A stretch of DNA of 64,000 bases, taken from contig JAIXMN010000044.1 of assembly GCA_025716815.1 (NCBI GenBank), positions 1 to 64,000 on the forward strand, given 5' to 3'. This document shows positions 42,046-54,303 of this stretch, piece by piece (position 1 is the stretch's first letter; the number at the start of each line of letters is the position of its first letter). The notes under the pieces are model-generated. The model was not told the DNA's origin, did not search any database, and was given only the letters and a program-made list of their open reading frames with translations. A program made the translations under genes and the position numbers. The DNA comes from Dichotomocladium elegans. Its lineage: Eukaryota; Mucoromycota; Mucoromycetes; Mucorales; Lichtheimiaceae.

Positions 42046-43334
42046 ATGATTCAACCATACTCTGAAGACAGTTCTTGCTCACCGACAATGGACGGGATAC
42101 CCTATATTCGATGGATCCATGTACGTATACACACACACATTCACACCCACATACATCCATCCATATATACACATATATATATATATACGCGTGCGCATGT
42201 ACACATTTTTCTTATTGGCCATGACCTGACGCAAAAGTTGGAGATATTGACACGAAGGACGATCATCGTAGTTGGTTTTCGGTGATTGCGTGTATACGTG
42301 GAGAGAATGTCTTAGCGTCTTATTGGGGTATTTTTCGATCCTATGTTGGTTGCATGCTCAGCTGCCGTAAGTACGGGATGATATGATCGAAAAAATGCTA
42401 TGACGGCTTTAAACACTGGATATATGTATATCTGGGTGCCTGTACCTCGCAATCAGGCAGATTATCAAAAATTACAGGCTCCAGAATGCAGAATCTCTGA
42501 GCTTCACGTTCTTGGCCATCTGGCTCATTGGTAAATCAAATGAAAGTGGGAGGTTGGGCCATCTTTTTTCCTATTCCCCACTGGCTCAACGTCTCGTTGA
42601 AAATATTAGGCGACATTGGCAACTTTATTGGTTGCGTTCTCACAGAGCAAATGGATTTTCAACTGTACCTTGCGATTTATTTCACAATTACGGACGCAAC
42701 GCTGTGCTGGCAATGGCTTTATTATGTGAAATACCCCCATAATTGGTTTCGTTGCATGCTCAACCCAAGCAGGCCAGAGAGACGTAGGCTCGTTGGAGGC
42801 GAAGAAACCGAGGAGGAGGAGGAGGAGCGACCTATTATTACAATACGAGATTATCATTCGGTTTCGCCACCATCGACTGTCCGAACGCTCCTGGCCGTCG
42901 TCGGTTTGGTGTCACTCGGGATGTCACCTGGGTACCAAGCACTGTCGCTCACGACATCACACGAGGCTGGCGCGTGGGTTACAGGAAGCAGTGGCAAGGA
43001 CAGGGTTTGGATCGGTCGATTCTTCGCCTGGCTGTGCGCATTCCTCTATCTCGCATCCCGAGTGCCGCAGATCATCCGAAACTTTTGCCGGCGCTCCGTA
43101 GAAGGCCTCTCCATGGCCTTGTTCCTCTGCGCCGCTGTCGGCAACCTGACCTACACTCTAGGCATTTTTGTAAACCCTCACCAAACAAGACAGTCCCTGC
43201 TCGAGGCCGTGCCTTACATCGTTGGCAGTGCAGGCACCCTCTTTTTTGATTTAAGCGTCTATGGCCAATACCTCTATTACAATTGCGCGACAGAGGAAAA
43301 GAAACCTCACCGCGCGTCGGTGGACATCCCGTAA
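42046..43334 (+). CDS. YPQ1: YPQ-type vacuolar cationic amino-acid transporter (PQLC2/LAAT-1 family)
   Basis: Seven-helix exporter of lysine/arginine from the vacuole in yeast and lysosome in animals (family knowledge). Exons 42046-42120, 42272-42366, 42457-42530, 42610-43334 give 322 residues in frame. The first PQ motif lies in WLHAQLPQIIKNYRLQ and is split by intron 2. Next are SLSFTFLAIWLIGDIGNFIG, an acidic loop with GGEETEEEEEERP, and the second PQ loop LYLASRVPQIIRNFCRR followed by SVEGLSMALF...GNLTY. It ends with YIVGSAGTLFFDLSVYGQ. The order and the conserved glycines match the family closely. Divergent neighbour at 41462. Confidence 0.9.
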
Positions 43335-44395
43335 AAGAGAGAGGAAAAGAAAAGCCATGTTACATCAAGTCACTCTTCTTTTGCAAAGTGAGAAAAAAAA
43401 AACTTCCTTATCAAAAACTGTATAGACGGTCCCTGTCGAAGCTGCACATGGAGCAATGTTGTTTTTATCATCACGTGCAGCGTTCCCTCAGGAGGGTGGG
43501 GGGTTGATGGTGGATGATAAGAAGAATTCTGGAAAAGAAAGTTACTATTCCAATCCCCTTTTATTGGGATATCAAATGAGTCTGGGGGCGGGTGGGTAGG
43601 CAATAAACCGAAAAAAAAACACAGACGCACACGCACAGTCCATATGCGTATGAGTTGCCGCCGAGCTTTCCGTCGCCGGGATTGGATGTGTATGCTTACC
43701 TGCAGAAACGGAGTGCCGAAAAAGGTCCTCAATTAAAACGAGTGGATTTGATCCAGACGAAAAAATAAACCTTCCGATCGTGTGATACAACGAAATGCTG
43801 CCCATCCCTAGCATCGCCAACATTGTGTGTGTTGAGATGCCAGCAATAAAAAACAAACCCGGACGTCTCCCAGGCGAGTGAGGTGTGTCGAATGCGTCTG
43901 ATGTTCATTCTACTATACGATCCTCTCTCTTTCTGGTGTGCCTATGTGGAGTACCATTATAAAGATACAGCGTCCGCCCGTTATATGGATACCCATTAAA
44001 TCATACCATATAACGAATTCTCACTATAACGAGCACGAAGAAGCCCTGCTTCACTCACTTTGGTTCCACAAAAACGCATCATTCTAACGAAATATCTGTC
44101 ATATGCTACTGCTGTAAGGTGATACTGGCGAGGAGGGAAACACCAAAGCTGATGGGATTTGGGCTAGATCTGCCAACCAAAGATAGGGCGCGCTGAAGAC
44201 GGGGTGAAGGTTGCACAGATCAGTAAAAGAAGGAGACAGCATGCATACGGTCAAAGAGGGTCTCTATATACACATGGTGGCTTTATTCAACACAATAGTG
44301 GAAAGGACCACGGACAAAGAATACATTTGTACAAGCATGTATGAGGACGAACAACAGAAAGTTGCGTCAGGTATGGGGAGGACAAGCATCGACCG
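43335..44395. other. Intergenic region
   Basis: About 1 kb. A minus-strand open frame at 43856-43572 resembles nothing known and runs through low-complexity DNA. I see no supported gene. Confidence 0.4.
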
Positions 44396-44671
44396 TTAGG
44401 TCCACGAACTGGAGATCAGATCCTTTTGTACGAAATCATCGGTTGAATGGGGCGAGATGCCAAAGAGTGCAGTGGTGCTCTTCCGCCGGTGGGATTGGAT
44501 CGGGATTGGCCCGGTCGTGAAAGCCGGTTCGCCCAAGACATGGTTCAGTGCCATGAGGTCCTCCTGTGGCTGTCGCTCGTCACTTGACCGCCTGCGTTCG
44601 CTGTTGTACGGAGGCGGGCTGTTAGGCCTCATAAAATGGCCGCGAATGCTGTTGATGACAGAATAGATCAT
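44396..44671 (-). CDS. Possible small protein, unidentified
   Basis: 91 codons from ATG, starting MIYSVINSIRGHFMRPNSPP and rich in Ser, Arg and Pro; PPPYNSE resembles a WW-ligand PPxY motif. No membrane segment, no known domain. A TTTAAA lies about 70 nt upstream. It could be a separate small gene or the last exon of an unseen one. Support is only the open frame and its amino-acid mix. Confidence 0.35.
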   Translation of the reverse strand: MIYSVINSIRGHFMRPNSPPPYNSERRRSSDERQPQEDLMALNHVLGEPAFTTGPIPIQSHRRKSTTALFGISPHSTDDFVQKDLISSSWT

Positions 44672-45884
44672 TGATGGGAGTGTGAGAGAGAGAAAAGAGT
44701 AAAAAAAAAAAAAGACTCATGCAGGCTGGAACTGACATGTCACTTTAAATAGGTTCGACTCGCGCGGGGAGCGGAGTTCAGTGGTTCAAATAACCTAAAG
44801 TTGCAGGATGACACAAAATGGAAATTTTTTCGCTAGCGATCATGGCCTAAAAACTGCTATTGGTTACCAATACAATCATGCTTGGAGGACTGTCTGAACA
44901 AGTAAAAATTGACCTTCATTTGTCGAATTTCTTTATATATATATATATGTGTGTGTGAGAGTAAAAGAGAAAGAGAAGAGAGGTTGCGTGCCTCCAGTAG
45001 TTGCAGCAAGTCAGGAGATGAGCAACGTGTGTCCGGTTACGTTGGTGCGCAAGACGCGAGGCCATAACCAAGGCTCGCAGGGGCGGGGGTTGAATGTCAG
45101 CAGAGGAGAACCCTCCCCAAGTGACTCTCAACATATGCCCTTACAACGAGAAGGCGCGTAAAATAAACAACGAGGAAGGCTAGACCCCATGGAATGGTTT
45201 CATGGGCCGAACAACATGAGGTATGTGGCAGGGGGTTGGGGGGTGCCCAAAGCAGCCCGGCTCACGAAGACAGGGTGGGTTAGCTTATCTCAGCGAAGTC
45301 GCGTTTTACTTGCGGCGTGTGGACAAATCAAATATGCTTATTTGAACAGGGGCTCTAGTATAAGTTGACCCTGGTTGTCCTGAATGTTATGAACCATCGC
45401 GCTGGTACTCCTTCAAAATCCTTTGCTTCCCATCGAGTGTTTGCATAGCATCCATCATATGTAGCATCATGAAGGCGACAGGGAAATAGAATGCAACGCT
45501 ATTTCACTGTGCGCGTGCTTAGCTCATCATTTACAAGTACACTATTACGGCTTGTCCGAGAACAATCATATCGCTGAGTGTATGGATGGGTACAATAAGA
45601 AGTACACCAACGCACATGTCCAGTCAATTAATAACACAGTCTCGTAAGCAAAGGATGGTGTTCCATCCGGGCTATATTTCGAGTACAGTATTTAACATGT
45701 GCGTGGGCGCTTACTGTCTTTATCATGGTATAACTCAATCGCCATAGAAAGTGATGATTTTCCCGGCTGTGACACATACACTTCCCGCTCTCATCTGGAT
45801 GAAGAGCTGGCATGTTACGAACAAAGCAAAAGTCGCATACACTGAGGGAGATCTTTTTTCTTTTCTGCCTCGTTTTTACACTCT
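44672..45884. other. Intergenic region
   Basis: 1.2 kb with a (TA)n(TG)n tract near 44930-44960. A GGTTCGACTC stretch at 44754 is not part of any tRNA fold. No gene supported. Confidence 0.4.
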
Positions 45885-46590
45885 GAAATGAGCAATTCAT
45901 GATGAACAACGACATCTCATCGACGAGCATGGATCTCCTGAGCCTATGGGCTTCGTCGTTGAAGAGGAATAGGCTATCTCGCAGGGGATCTAACATTGTT
46001 GCTGATACGCATGTCCCCAAGCGAAAGGATATTAGACAGTCAGATGAAAGAAGTAGACTTTTTATAAGCGACCGACTAAAAGGTAAGGTCAGTTTCTTCA
46101 AACCGATATGTGAGAAGGCCCCTTGCGTGTATCTGCTGCTGCTGCAAAGCAGCTATATGGGAATCTATGTTCGTTCAGCTCAGCGATGGGCATCATTCTA
46201 AGAAAAAGACACGTGACAACATATCGGTTAAAAAAAACTTAGAGGCAGGGAAACCGTTCGTACATGCTTAACAAAGAGCGAAAAAGGTATTATCTCGGAA
46301 TGTGGTAATAACGATTCGTCCATTGTCCTAGAGGAACAGACGGAACAATTGCTCTAGAGATCTGGGAGTCTTAAAGTATCGAAAACGACGCATCCCTGAA
46401 AAGGACCCGAGTACGCCAATGGAGTATGGTTGATATCGACTTTCGAAAAAAATAAAACCGTGTTTTCCTTGATGAGTTTGGTGTCCATATTAACATGAAG
46501 CGCAGCGCAAGAATCCAAGAAATGGACGCCTGAAGTGGTTACAGTTACAAAAACAACTATGATCTTGGGAGGAATATCAGCCTTAGGTAT
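45885..46590 (+). pseudogene. Decayed Tc1/mariner-like transposase copy
   Basis: Same family as 30687-31590. The shared text starts before the first codon (TTTACA(C/T)TCTGAAATGAGCAA), includes KVSFFKPICEK against KVRFFKRMFEK, the GIYVRSAQRWAS block, and an FLDEFGVHINMK catalytic segment near 46465. Stops and indels occur throughout, so it is clearly dead and older than the other copy. Confidence 0.65.
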
Positions 46591-47954
46591 GATTAAATGA
46601 AGCTTGAGGATCCCCCTCTATACACACAACCGCCAGCTAAGAAAAGAAAAAGGGGTGGGTCACCACGACGTGGTAAACAACAGGGACTGTAACTGGACAT
46701 TATTGCAACTTTCGTAAGGATACGACGGACGGAAGAGATAAGTATGAACATATGAAAGCCGTTAGCTGGTAATGGATAATGCACCTATTTAGAAAGCTGA
46801 TGATATCTCTAAATCGAGGATATCGATGCATCTATCTTCTATCCTCGCTCTCCTGAATTCATTTCTAATGAACAGCTTTGGTTGGTTGTGAAGAGCAAAA
46901 TAAAACGTAATGGGGCCTCGGGATACAGATGACACGAATCAGTGAAACTACGTAGCTTAAAAATCGAGCGATTTCGAAGGACTCGTCTCTGGTTATTGTC
47001 GCCATGGGAAAAAATATGATCCGATTCGTGATACGTAATTCTACAGTGGTCATCATAGTATGAACATAAGGTTGCTTATCTGGTTTGTAGAGAACAAATA
47101 TAAAGAGTTTTGCCATTGCAGAAAAAGGGGACTGTGAGTTCTGTATGGTGTGTGTGCATGTTTGTTTATAATTGATACTGCGTGTAACAGCGACATAACT
47201 CATGGCTCAAAACGCGGAGGCTCTCTCGCTACCCGGGATGTTAGCGCCAGACCTCATTATTCAGACAATACTATACCACTTCTTTTGTCACGTTTTGATA
47301 TTTTGGAGAAGGGAATGCCATATGATGTAGTATTTGTCAAGTCAGGGAGATTCGAGCGATTGTTTGATCATGATAATACTAAGAGATATGTCCTCGGCTG
47401 GCCAACCGGCCCCCATTCCGCTCCCTTTTCTGCTGCCGCCATTTCTCTAGCCTGGCGCTCTGGCCGTTATGTAGTGTGCTGGCATCTCTATGCCTCTCTG
47501 TCCCTCCCTCTCTTGTCTTCTCCGCCCTGGTTATACCCTGGACTACCCAGTATGACTCAAGGGTCCCATGGGATCCTTGACAGCAGTGTGCGAGATTTAT
47601 TTTGAAAAATAAAGTAAATGCCCATTATGCAATGGACGAATCGTGCGCTATCTTATAAGCCGGTATTTTAGACCCAATTTATTTCCATACCTGTTATACA
47701 GTAAATAGCATCCGACTGCCTCGGAATGGGGGGGGTTCGCGGTGGGGAGCGTTTTGCCGCAACCTTTCCTTTTATGTACTACCCCGGATATTCTCTGGAA
47801 CCAATCGGACAAATTCTACAAGTTTATCTTGGTTTGGGATTGGACGTTTTCTAAAAAAAAAAAAACCTCTCTCTTCCTCTTTTCTTTCTCAACACTTCTG
47901 CGCTAGACGCTCACATACGCATACACACAAAAGACATCATTTATTTTATCCTCG
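46591..47954. other. Intergenic region before the FGGY kinase
   Basis: 1.36 kb. An open frame at 47150-47605 shows no domain and poor composition. An A-rich run near 47855 and a CT-rich leader precede the ATG at 47955. Confidence 0.4.
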
Positions 47955-49766
47955 ATGACACAAAAGATATACTATCTGGGTATTGATGTAGGCACAGGGT
48001 AAATAAAGACGCTGGCGGATGGGCGGCTTCTGGTGTTAAAAAGGGGTTCTAGATAATGCTGACCACCATTCATTCGCGATAGGTCTGCGCGATCGTGCGT
48101 TATCGATGCAGACGGTAACTTTCTTGCGCAGGACGTTGAACCCATACGACTGCATAACCCACGTCACGATATCTACGAGCAGTCGACAACCGATATATGG
48201 CGAGCGATCTGCAAATCCACACGCGTTGCCGTTGCTGAAGCGGCAGTGGATCCGAAGGACATCAAGGGCATTGGCTTTGACGGCACCTGCTCTCTCGTGG
48301 TACTTGACAAGAGCGGCAATCCGGCCTCGGTGGATGAAGACAGTCATTTTGAAGATAACGATTTGAACCTAATTCTCTGGGCAGACCACCGAGCAGTGGA
48401 CCAGGCACGGCGCATCAACGAAACGCAACACGAGGTGCTCAGGTACGTTGGGCGGACGATCAGCCCCGAAATGGAGATCCCCAAGACCCTGTGGCTCAAG
48501 GAAAACCTGCCGGAAGCAAAATGGAACTCGATTGGCCATCTGATGGATCTCCCAGATTTTCTGACATATCGCGCGACGGGCTCGCTCGCGCGCTCGACGT
48601 GCTCATTGACGTGCAAGTGCTCCTATCTGCCGCAGGGGGTTGGTCAGGGCTGGGATGCGAGTTATTTTGAGGCGATTGGCCTGAAGTGTCTCATCGAGGA
48701 AAAGTGGGCTCGATTGGGCGGCATCGAAGGAGGAGATGGGCAGGTCCTGACAGCGGGCGATCCAGTCGGCCAGGGCCTAACAGACCAGGCGGCGGAGGAG
48801 CTTGGTTTAGTGCCCGGCACGCCCGTAGGCTCTGCCGTCATTGACGCCTATGCAGGCGCGATTGCCACAACGGGTGCGTCGGCGTCGGCCGACGAGCGGA
48901 AACGCATGCTCGCCGCGCTTGATAAGAGCCTGTACGAGCAAGGCACCCATCGTGTCGCCATCGCATGCGGGACATCAAGCTGCCATATTGCAATGGCGCC
49001 GCAGGATATCTATGTTGACGGTGTCTGGGGCCCCTATCGCTCAGTCATGGTTCCAGGCATGTGGCACGCCGAGGGTGGACAGTCCTCAACCGGCCAGCTG
49101 ATCGACCACACACTCAACACGCACCCCAGCATTGGGGACGCACGCAAGCAGGCCGATGCGGAGGGGATGAACATTTATGCGTTCCTGAACCGCCACCTCG
49201 AGACCATGCGCCAGAAACGCGGATTCGCTTACATCGAGGACCTCACGCGCGGGATGCACATTTATCCGGATTATCATGGCAATCGGTCACCGCTGGCTGA
49301 CCCGACCTTGCGAGGCATGATCATCGGTGTATCGCTCGATCGCTCCATAGATGATCTCGCCACCCGTTATCTCGCCACTCTGCAGGCCATCTCGTGTCAG
49401 ACGCGTCATATCATCGAGTCCCTGAACAGCAAGGGCTACAAGATCGACACTCTCTGTCTATCGGGCGGCCTGTGCAAAAACCCCATCTTTGTCAAGCTCC
49501 ATGCCGACATCACTCGCTGTCAGGTTATCCTGCCCGATCGGATCGATGCCGCTGTCGTCATCGGCGCTGCCTTTTTGGGCGCCAGGGCGGCCGAGCCTGA
49601 CACAAGCTTGTGGGAGATCATGGTCCGACTCGGAAAGGCAGGACAGGTCATTCAACCCTCCACCGACCCCAACATCATCACCGCCAATGAGAAACGTTAC
49701 CGCGTCTTTCACGAAATGCTCAAAGACCAAAAGAAATACCGCGCCATCATGGACGGGCTGCCTTGA
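47955..49766 (+). CDS. FGGY: FGGY-family pentulose kinase (D-ribulokinase type)
   Basis: Two exons, 47955-47998 and 48083-49766, give 575 residues. It starts MTQKIYYLGIDVGTGSARS, the N-terminal ATP-binding phosphate loop of the FGGY fold, with IYEQSTTDIWRAIC and IKGIGFDGTCSLVVLD. The substrate side has LILWADHRA and the catalytic DAYAGAIATTG. The second lobe holds ACGTSSCHIAM, GMWHAEGGQSSTG, and SGGLCKNPIFVKLHADI near the end. This matches the eukaryotic FGGY/YDR109c group, which phosphorylates D-ribulose; that substrate is from family knowledge. The G-T-G of the phosphate loop is split by the only intron. Coding composition is GC-rich relative to its neighbours. Confidence 0.92.
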
Positions 49767-49974
49767 AGCAATTACCTTAGGGCGGCTTTGACAAGTATTC
49801 CCACACATACACATTATATATACATACGCACAAACCCTCCGCTTTCTTTTATATCCTTCTTGGAGATGTCATTTCGATGCTGTATCCCTCAAAGAAAATA
49901 AATCATATCCCGTGCATATAGTCACTTTTTGGGTGATTCTTTTTTTTTCCTTTTTTTTTGTATTTGGGGGAAAC

Positions 49975-50012
<38 letters not shown>

Positions 50013-50234
50013 TTGGCCGTGTACGTGACGATGAGTTCATCTTCGCATGTTTTTTGTAGCGCTCAGATGCAAACAATGATCCCATGAAGGCAAGCCATCT
50101 ACACGATAATATATATAATGAGAGAAGAAGGGCTAAAAAAGTTGTGGAGAAAAAAGAAATATGTTTGTAGTATATAACACAGGAAGTAAAAAAAGGGGGG
50201 AGGGTTACGGGAATCATCAAAAAGCACGAAGCGC
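49767..50234. repeat. Intergenic region with (GA)n microsatellite
   Basis: 468 bp between convergent genes, with (AG)n at 49978-50008 and poly(T) tracts. No gene seen. Confidence 0.7.
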
Positions 50235-51438
50235 TTAGTCTTTGGGAACTCCAGGTCTCCTTGGAGCTTCCTCTTGCTGTCTCTGCTGATCTTGTCGTTG
50301 GAGACCACTACCAGGCGTATTGTGCCAATAATTCGCGTGCTGAGGCATATAAGGATGCGGCTGCTGGCTGCCATAGAAAGTGGGTGCCTGGCCATACTGT
50401 TGTTGTGAAGGATGCTGACCCTGTTGACCTTGTGGAGATGCCTGCGCTTGCTGATACTGGGCCTGCGCAGCACCCATGTAGCTTGAATAATTGGTGCCCA
50501 CAGGCATTGTAGGTCCACCGCTGCCCGGAGCTGCAGTTGCATAGGGCTGTTGAGGAGGATATGACGATGGGTGTGCTGCGTTGGGAGCCGTTGTCGCACG
50601 CGTCGGTCCACCATACGCAGGCGCCTGTTGCTGTGAAGCGGTAGCAGGATCGATCTTTATAAAAAGCAAGAACCATCGCTAGTTCAGCCCTTCCTGTCCT
50701 CCTCCCCTTTCTCTTCCCATCCCTCGCGTTTCTCTCTTTCTCCCCTTGCACAATCTGCCATACCCTCTTATCCTCCGTTTTCGAGACGCGTGGCGATTCG
50801 TTATTATTATTATAGCCAGCATCCTACATGGAAAAAAATGAGTGTAAGTATAAAGATAGTCTCTATACTCGAAATTGAGGAAACGATTAGAAAAAAAAGG
50901 ATCGTTACCGATGTCGACTCGTTGGAGACCGGATCAGGCGCGTTCAGGCACGCCTGGATGAGGTTTTTTCCTTCGGGTTTTGTCACAATCGGTTGCAGCT
51001 TAACGGTTGTGAACGTGTACACCAAGCCCGTCTCGGACACGACCAGGAGCAATACTTGCGTGCCCGTCAACGTACTGAGCTCATATGCCTTTTTGGAAGC
51101 AGGAGGAAGGAAGGGAAAGAAGGAAAAGAAGATTGCGGCCATGGTAAATTAAGACGCCCTCCCATTTTTTTTTTTTTAAAAAAAAAAACTTCCCCTTGCA
51201 TGAGCCCTTAGCATCCGCTCACCTTTTTCATGATGCCGGCCTTGCGCTTCGAGAACGTGATGTGCCGGCGATTCTTGTCCTCAATGTACTCAATCTTAAT
51301 TTTGCGGCGGCCCGAGCGCTTTGAGGGCTTCTCGGCATCCGAGTCGTCCGCAGAGTCATGGTCTTCTTCTTCATTGAAAGACTTGGTCTTTACATTAGGA
51401 TCCTTAGACGATGATGAGTCCATGCGCAACTGATTCAT
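50235..51438 (-). CDS. MADS-box transcription factor, SRF/MCM1 type
   Basis: Three exons, 51438-51223, 51088-50909, 50654-50235, all phase 0, 271 residues. After an acidic Ser-rich N-terminus (DSADDSDAEKPSKRSG) lies the MADS box: RRKIKIEYIEDKNRRHITFS, KRKAGIMKKAYELSTLTGTQ, then LLLVVSETGLVYTFTT and LQPIVTKPEGKNLIQACLN of the SAM extension. The C-terminal 140 residues are Gln/Pro/Ala/Tyr-rich, like an activation domain. The box is of SRF type, not MEF2 type. Members bind CArG boxes as dimers in the nucleus and control growth and mating programmes. The ATG at 51438 was chosen because the frame further upstream is low-complexity. Divergent from the b5 reductase gene. Confidence 0.93.
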
Positions 51439-52682
51439 GACGGACAGCTCTTTTTTCGCTTTTTTAGTAAAGAAAAAAAAAAGGAAAAAGGATAGAGAAC
51501 AGAAAGGTTTTAAAAAAAGTGCGAGCGGGGCAACAGCCCTCGGGGACACAATACTAGGAGGCGACAATCCAACCTCCTCCCCCACACACACCATTGAAAC
51601 ACGCTCGCATATTGAAACACACACACACTCTCTCTCTCACGCATAGGCACGGGCACGCGCCTACGCGCACGCTCTTCCTCCCTTTTTCTTTCTTTCTATT
51701 TCTTTCTTGTGTGGGCACCTACACATGCACATTCATACATTCGCAATCGAAAAAAGACAGAGGCGGTGTGTGTGAGTGTGTATGTGTATGTGTGAAAAGA
51801 ACGCACTTCCCTTGATCTTGACGGTCATTCACTCCCTTTCCCCGCTAGATGTGCGTGTCCATTACCCCAGAGGAAGTAAGCAGTGCGCTAAACTTGTGTG
51901 CCCCAGTGTTACTTTGCCTTGGCGGTATTGCTATGGTTACTGCTGATAAGGTATGACTCTTTCACCACAGTTTGGGTAGCTCCCTCCGTTTTCCTCGTTG
52001 TCGAATGCTGTACGTACACATACACACACGCACATATATATATATTCGCACATACCCACACAGATCTTCTTTTTTTTGTTTCGGTTGAGTGCGTACAAAT
52101 CAGGAACATAGCCAATTTCTCCAGCTCGAGTATGCACGGTCCCCTAATACCGCATGACGAAGGCCATTGGACAGGGTCGTCTTTGGCTGAATGCGAATTG
52201 GTTGGGTTCATTGTGGGCGAAAAAAAGAGTGGGGGTGGGGCGAAATGCGGAGAATGATCCCCGCATTGTTCATGGGGAAATCATTCAAACGGGTCTGAGC
52301 TTTTTTCACATTGTTTCGATTTGGGGAATAATGAGGTAGGCGGTATTGGGTGGCAGCCAAGAAAGTAGCCGATCGCTTTTGAAACGGGTTTGCTGTAGTG
52401 GTTACCCCAATTAACAACGCAAGCAAGCAAAAACCAAGGTCTCGTACCAGTTTGAAATAGCTGACCATTGCACTTTATGCCGAAAGGGAGAAGGGAAAAT
52501 GAAACATGCCAACGTGTTGTCATCCTGACCTAAGAACACCACCAACCCTCCCCCAGTCATATAAGCGATGGTATTAGTCGAGAGACTAAACTGAAATTAG
52601 CGCGCACCCCTGCTCCCCCTGGTTTAAAAAAATCGCATCAACGGATCTTTTTATATTTATTTCTTTTTCGCAGATACCGGAA
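51439..52682. other. Intergenic region between divergent MADS and b5 reductase genes
   Basis: 1.24 kb. Contains CA/CT-rich repeats (51600-51650), TG-rich tract (51765-51795) and a TATATATATAT tract near 52035. Short ORF pairs overlap on both strands; none is supported. Confidence 0.4.
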
Positions 52683-54129
52683 ATGTTTTTCCACAGAGCT
52701 CTGACATTGGCCACGCACTTGCGCGCTGAACTTGGCTCCTCTTCAAGGGCGGTAAGGATACGATAAAGAAGGAAGGGACCAGATGGGAAAGCCTCATGTT
52801 TTTTTAATAGATCTCATCAACGTACCGGAGCAACTGGGTTGTCCCAGCATCCATGCTGCTCACCACGGGCCTAGGCGCCTATTGCTATTATGATAGTCGC
52901 ACCTTCACGTCCCGCGTACATGCGGAGGCAGCAAAAAATCCCCACGCCTTTAGCCCTGCCGAGTTTCGCTCCTTTACGGTGATTATTGAAGCAGAAAACA
53001 AAGGACCATTATGCTACTAACACTTATTCGGGTGGGACTGCGGGGTGGTGGGCAAAAATATATATATATATATATTAGCTGGAGAATGTAGAACCCATCA
53101 ATTACAACACAAGCAAATTCCGATTCAAGCTGCCAAGCGAGCAACATATTACCGGTCTCCACGTCGCGTCATGCATCTTCACACGTGTCCCAGTCAAAAA
53201 AGAAGACGGTAGCACCGGTTATCTTATGCGCCCCTATACACCCACCTCGGATGAAGAGGTAAAAGTTTTGCGCGCGGGGATACCGATTTGGGACATAGGA
53301 CCCATAAAAAAAGGCTAAATGATAAAAAATACAAAGGCCCATGGCTATGTTGAGTTTGTCATTAAAAGGTATCCTGAAGGCAAAATGAGCAAGCATATCC
53401 ACTCCCTGAAGCCTGGCGACCAACTTGAAATCAAGGGTCCGATTCCAAAGTATAACTGGGACCAAGGCAAAGTTCAGAACGTCGGGATGATTGCTGGTAA
53501 GAGTGAACCAAAAGAGCAAAGCGGTTTTTCTTTCGGCTCATTCCATAGGATGTTGATTTAGGTGGCACCGGTATTACTCCTATGGTAATAACAGAAAGGG
53601 TTCCGCATACCAACTTGAAACAGAGAGACGCTAACGTTAAAGAGATATAGCTCCAACTCATTCGAAAGATTTTTGGCGCTTCGTCCACCGACAACGACAC
53701 AAAAGTGACGCTGATCTTTGCAAACCAAACGGAGGAGGATATTCTTCTCAAAGATGAACTCGATGCCTACGCAAGGTCCTTCCCCAAACGATTCAAGGTT
53801 GTCTATATTCTTGACAAACCATCAAAAGCATGGAAGGGCCCAAAGGGTTATGTCAGTGGCGATCTGATCAGAGAACATCTGCCAAAGTCGGACACGCCCT
53901 CCTCGATTATTTTTGTCTGTGGGCCAGACGCGATGCTTGCTTCGATGGCCGGCCCCAAGGCGCCCGACAGGAGCCAGGGCGAGCTTGGCGGTATCTTGAA
54001 AGAGTAAGCATCTATCTTGAAAAGAGTATTGGTGGGGATCCATGAGAGAGTGATTCTCATCTCTATCATGCCTCGGCTTACATTTTTTTTAGACTGGGTT
54101 ACTCATCAGACAAGGTGTATAAGTTCTAA
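52683..54129 (+). CDS. MCR1: NADH-cytochrome b5 reductase, mitochondrial type
   Basis: Seven exons: 52683-52751, 52811-52978, 53079-53258, 53337-53496, 53562-53584, 53651-54003, 54093-54129; 990 nt, 329 residues. The N-terminus MFFHRALTLATHL is basic/hydrophobic, followed by the membrane segment WVVPASMLLTTGLGAYCYY, fitting an MCR1-like mitochondrial signal anchor. FAD site RPYTPTSDEE, then GKMSKHIHSLKPGDQLEIKG; NADH site GMIAGGTGITPM split by two introns; VCGPDAMLASMAGPKAP; C-terminal GYSSDKVYKF ending in Phe as usual. It passes electrons from NADH to cytochrome b5 or ergosterol enzymes. All motifs are intact. Confidence 0.93.
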
Positions 54130-54303
54130 TGAGTGTTCAAATATAAGAAAGATTTACCGTGCTTAATAGCATGTGGCGAGGGGAGGGATTCATGCATTAC
54201 CTTTCCACTCCTCTCTATGGGATTTTTTTTTAAAACGTATAAAAATTAGCACCTCTCGGTCCCGACCTTTTGTCACTTTTTCAGGAATTTACACATTAAT
54301 CTC

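Noticed and set aside
44740..44800. Possible tRNA at GGTTCGACTC
   Set aside because: No acceptor, D or anticodon stems can be drawn around it.
47150..47605. Open frame of 151 codons upstream of the FGGY kinase
   Set aside because: No domain, unusual composition and no intron or start context; it overlaps the likely promoter and leader of the kinase gene.
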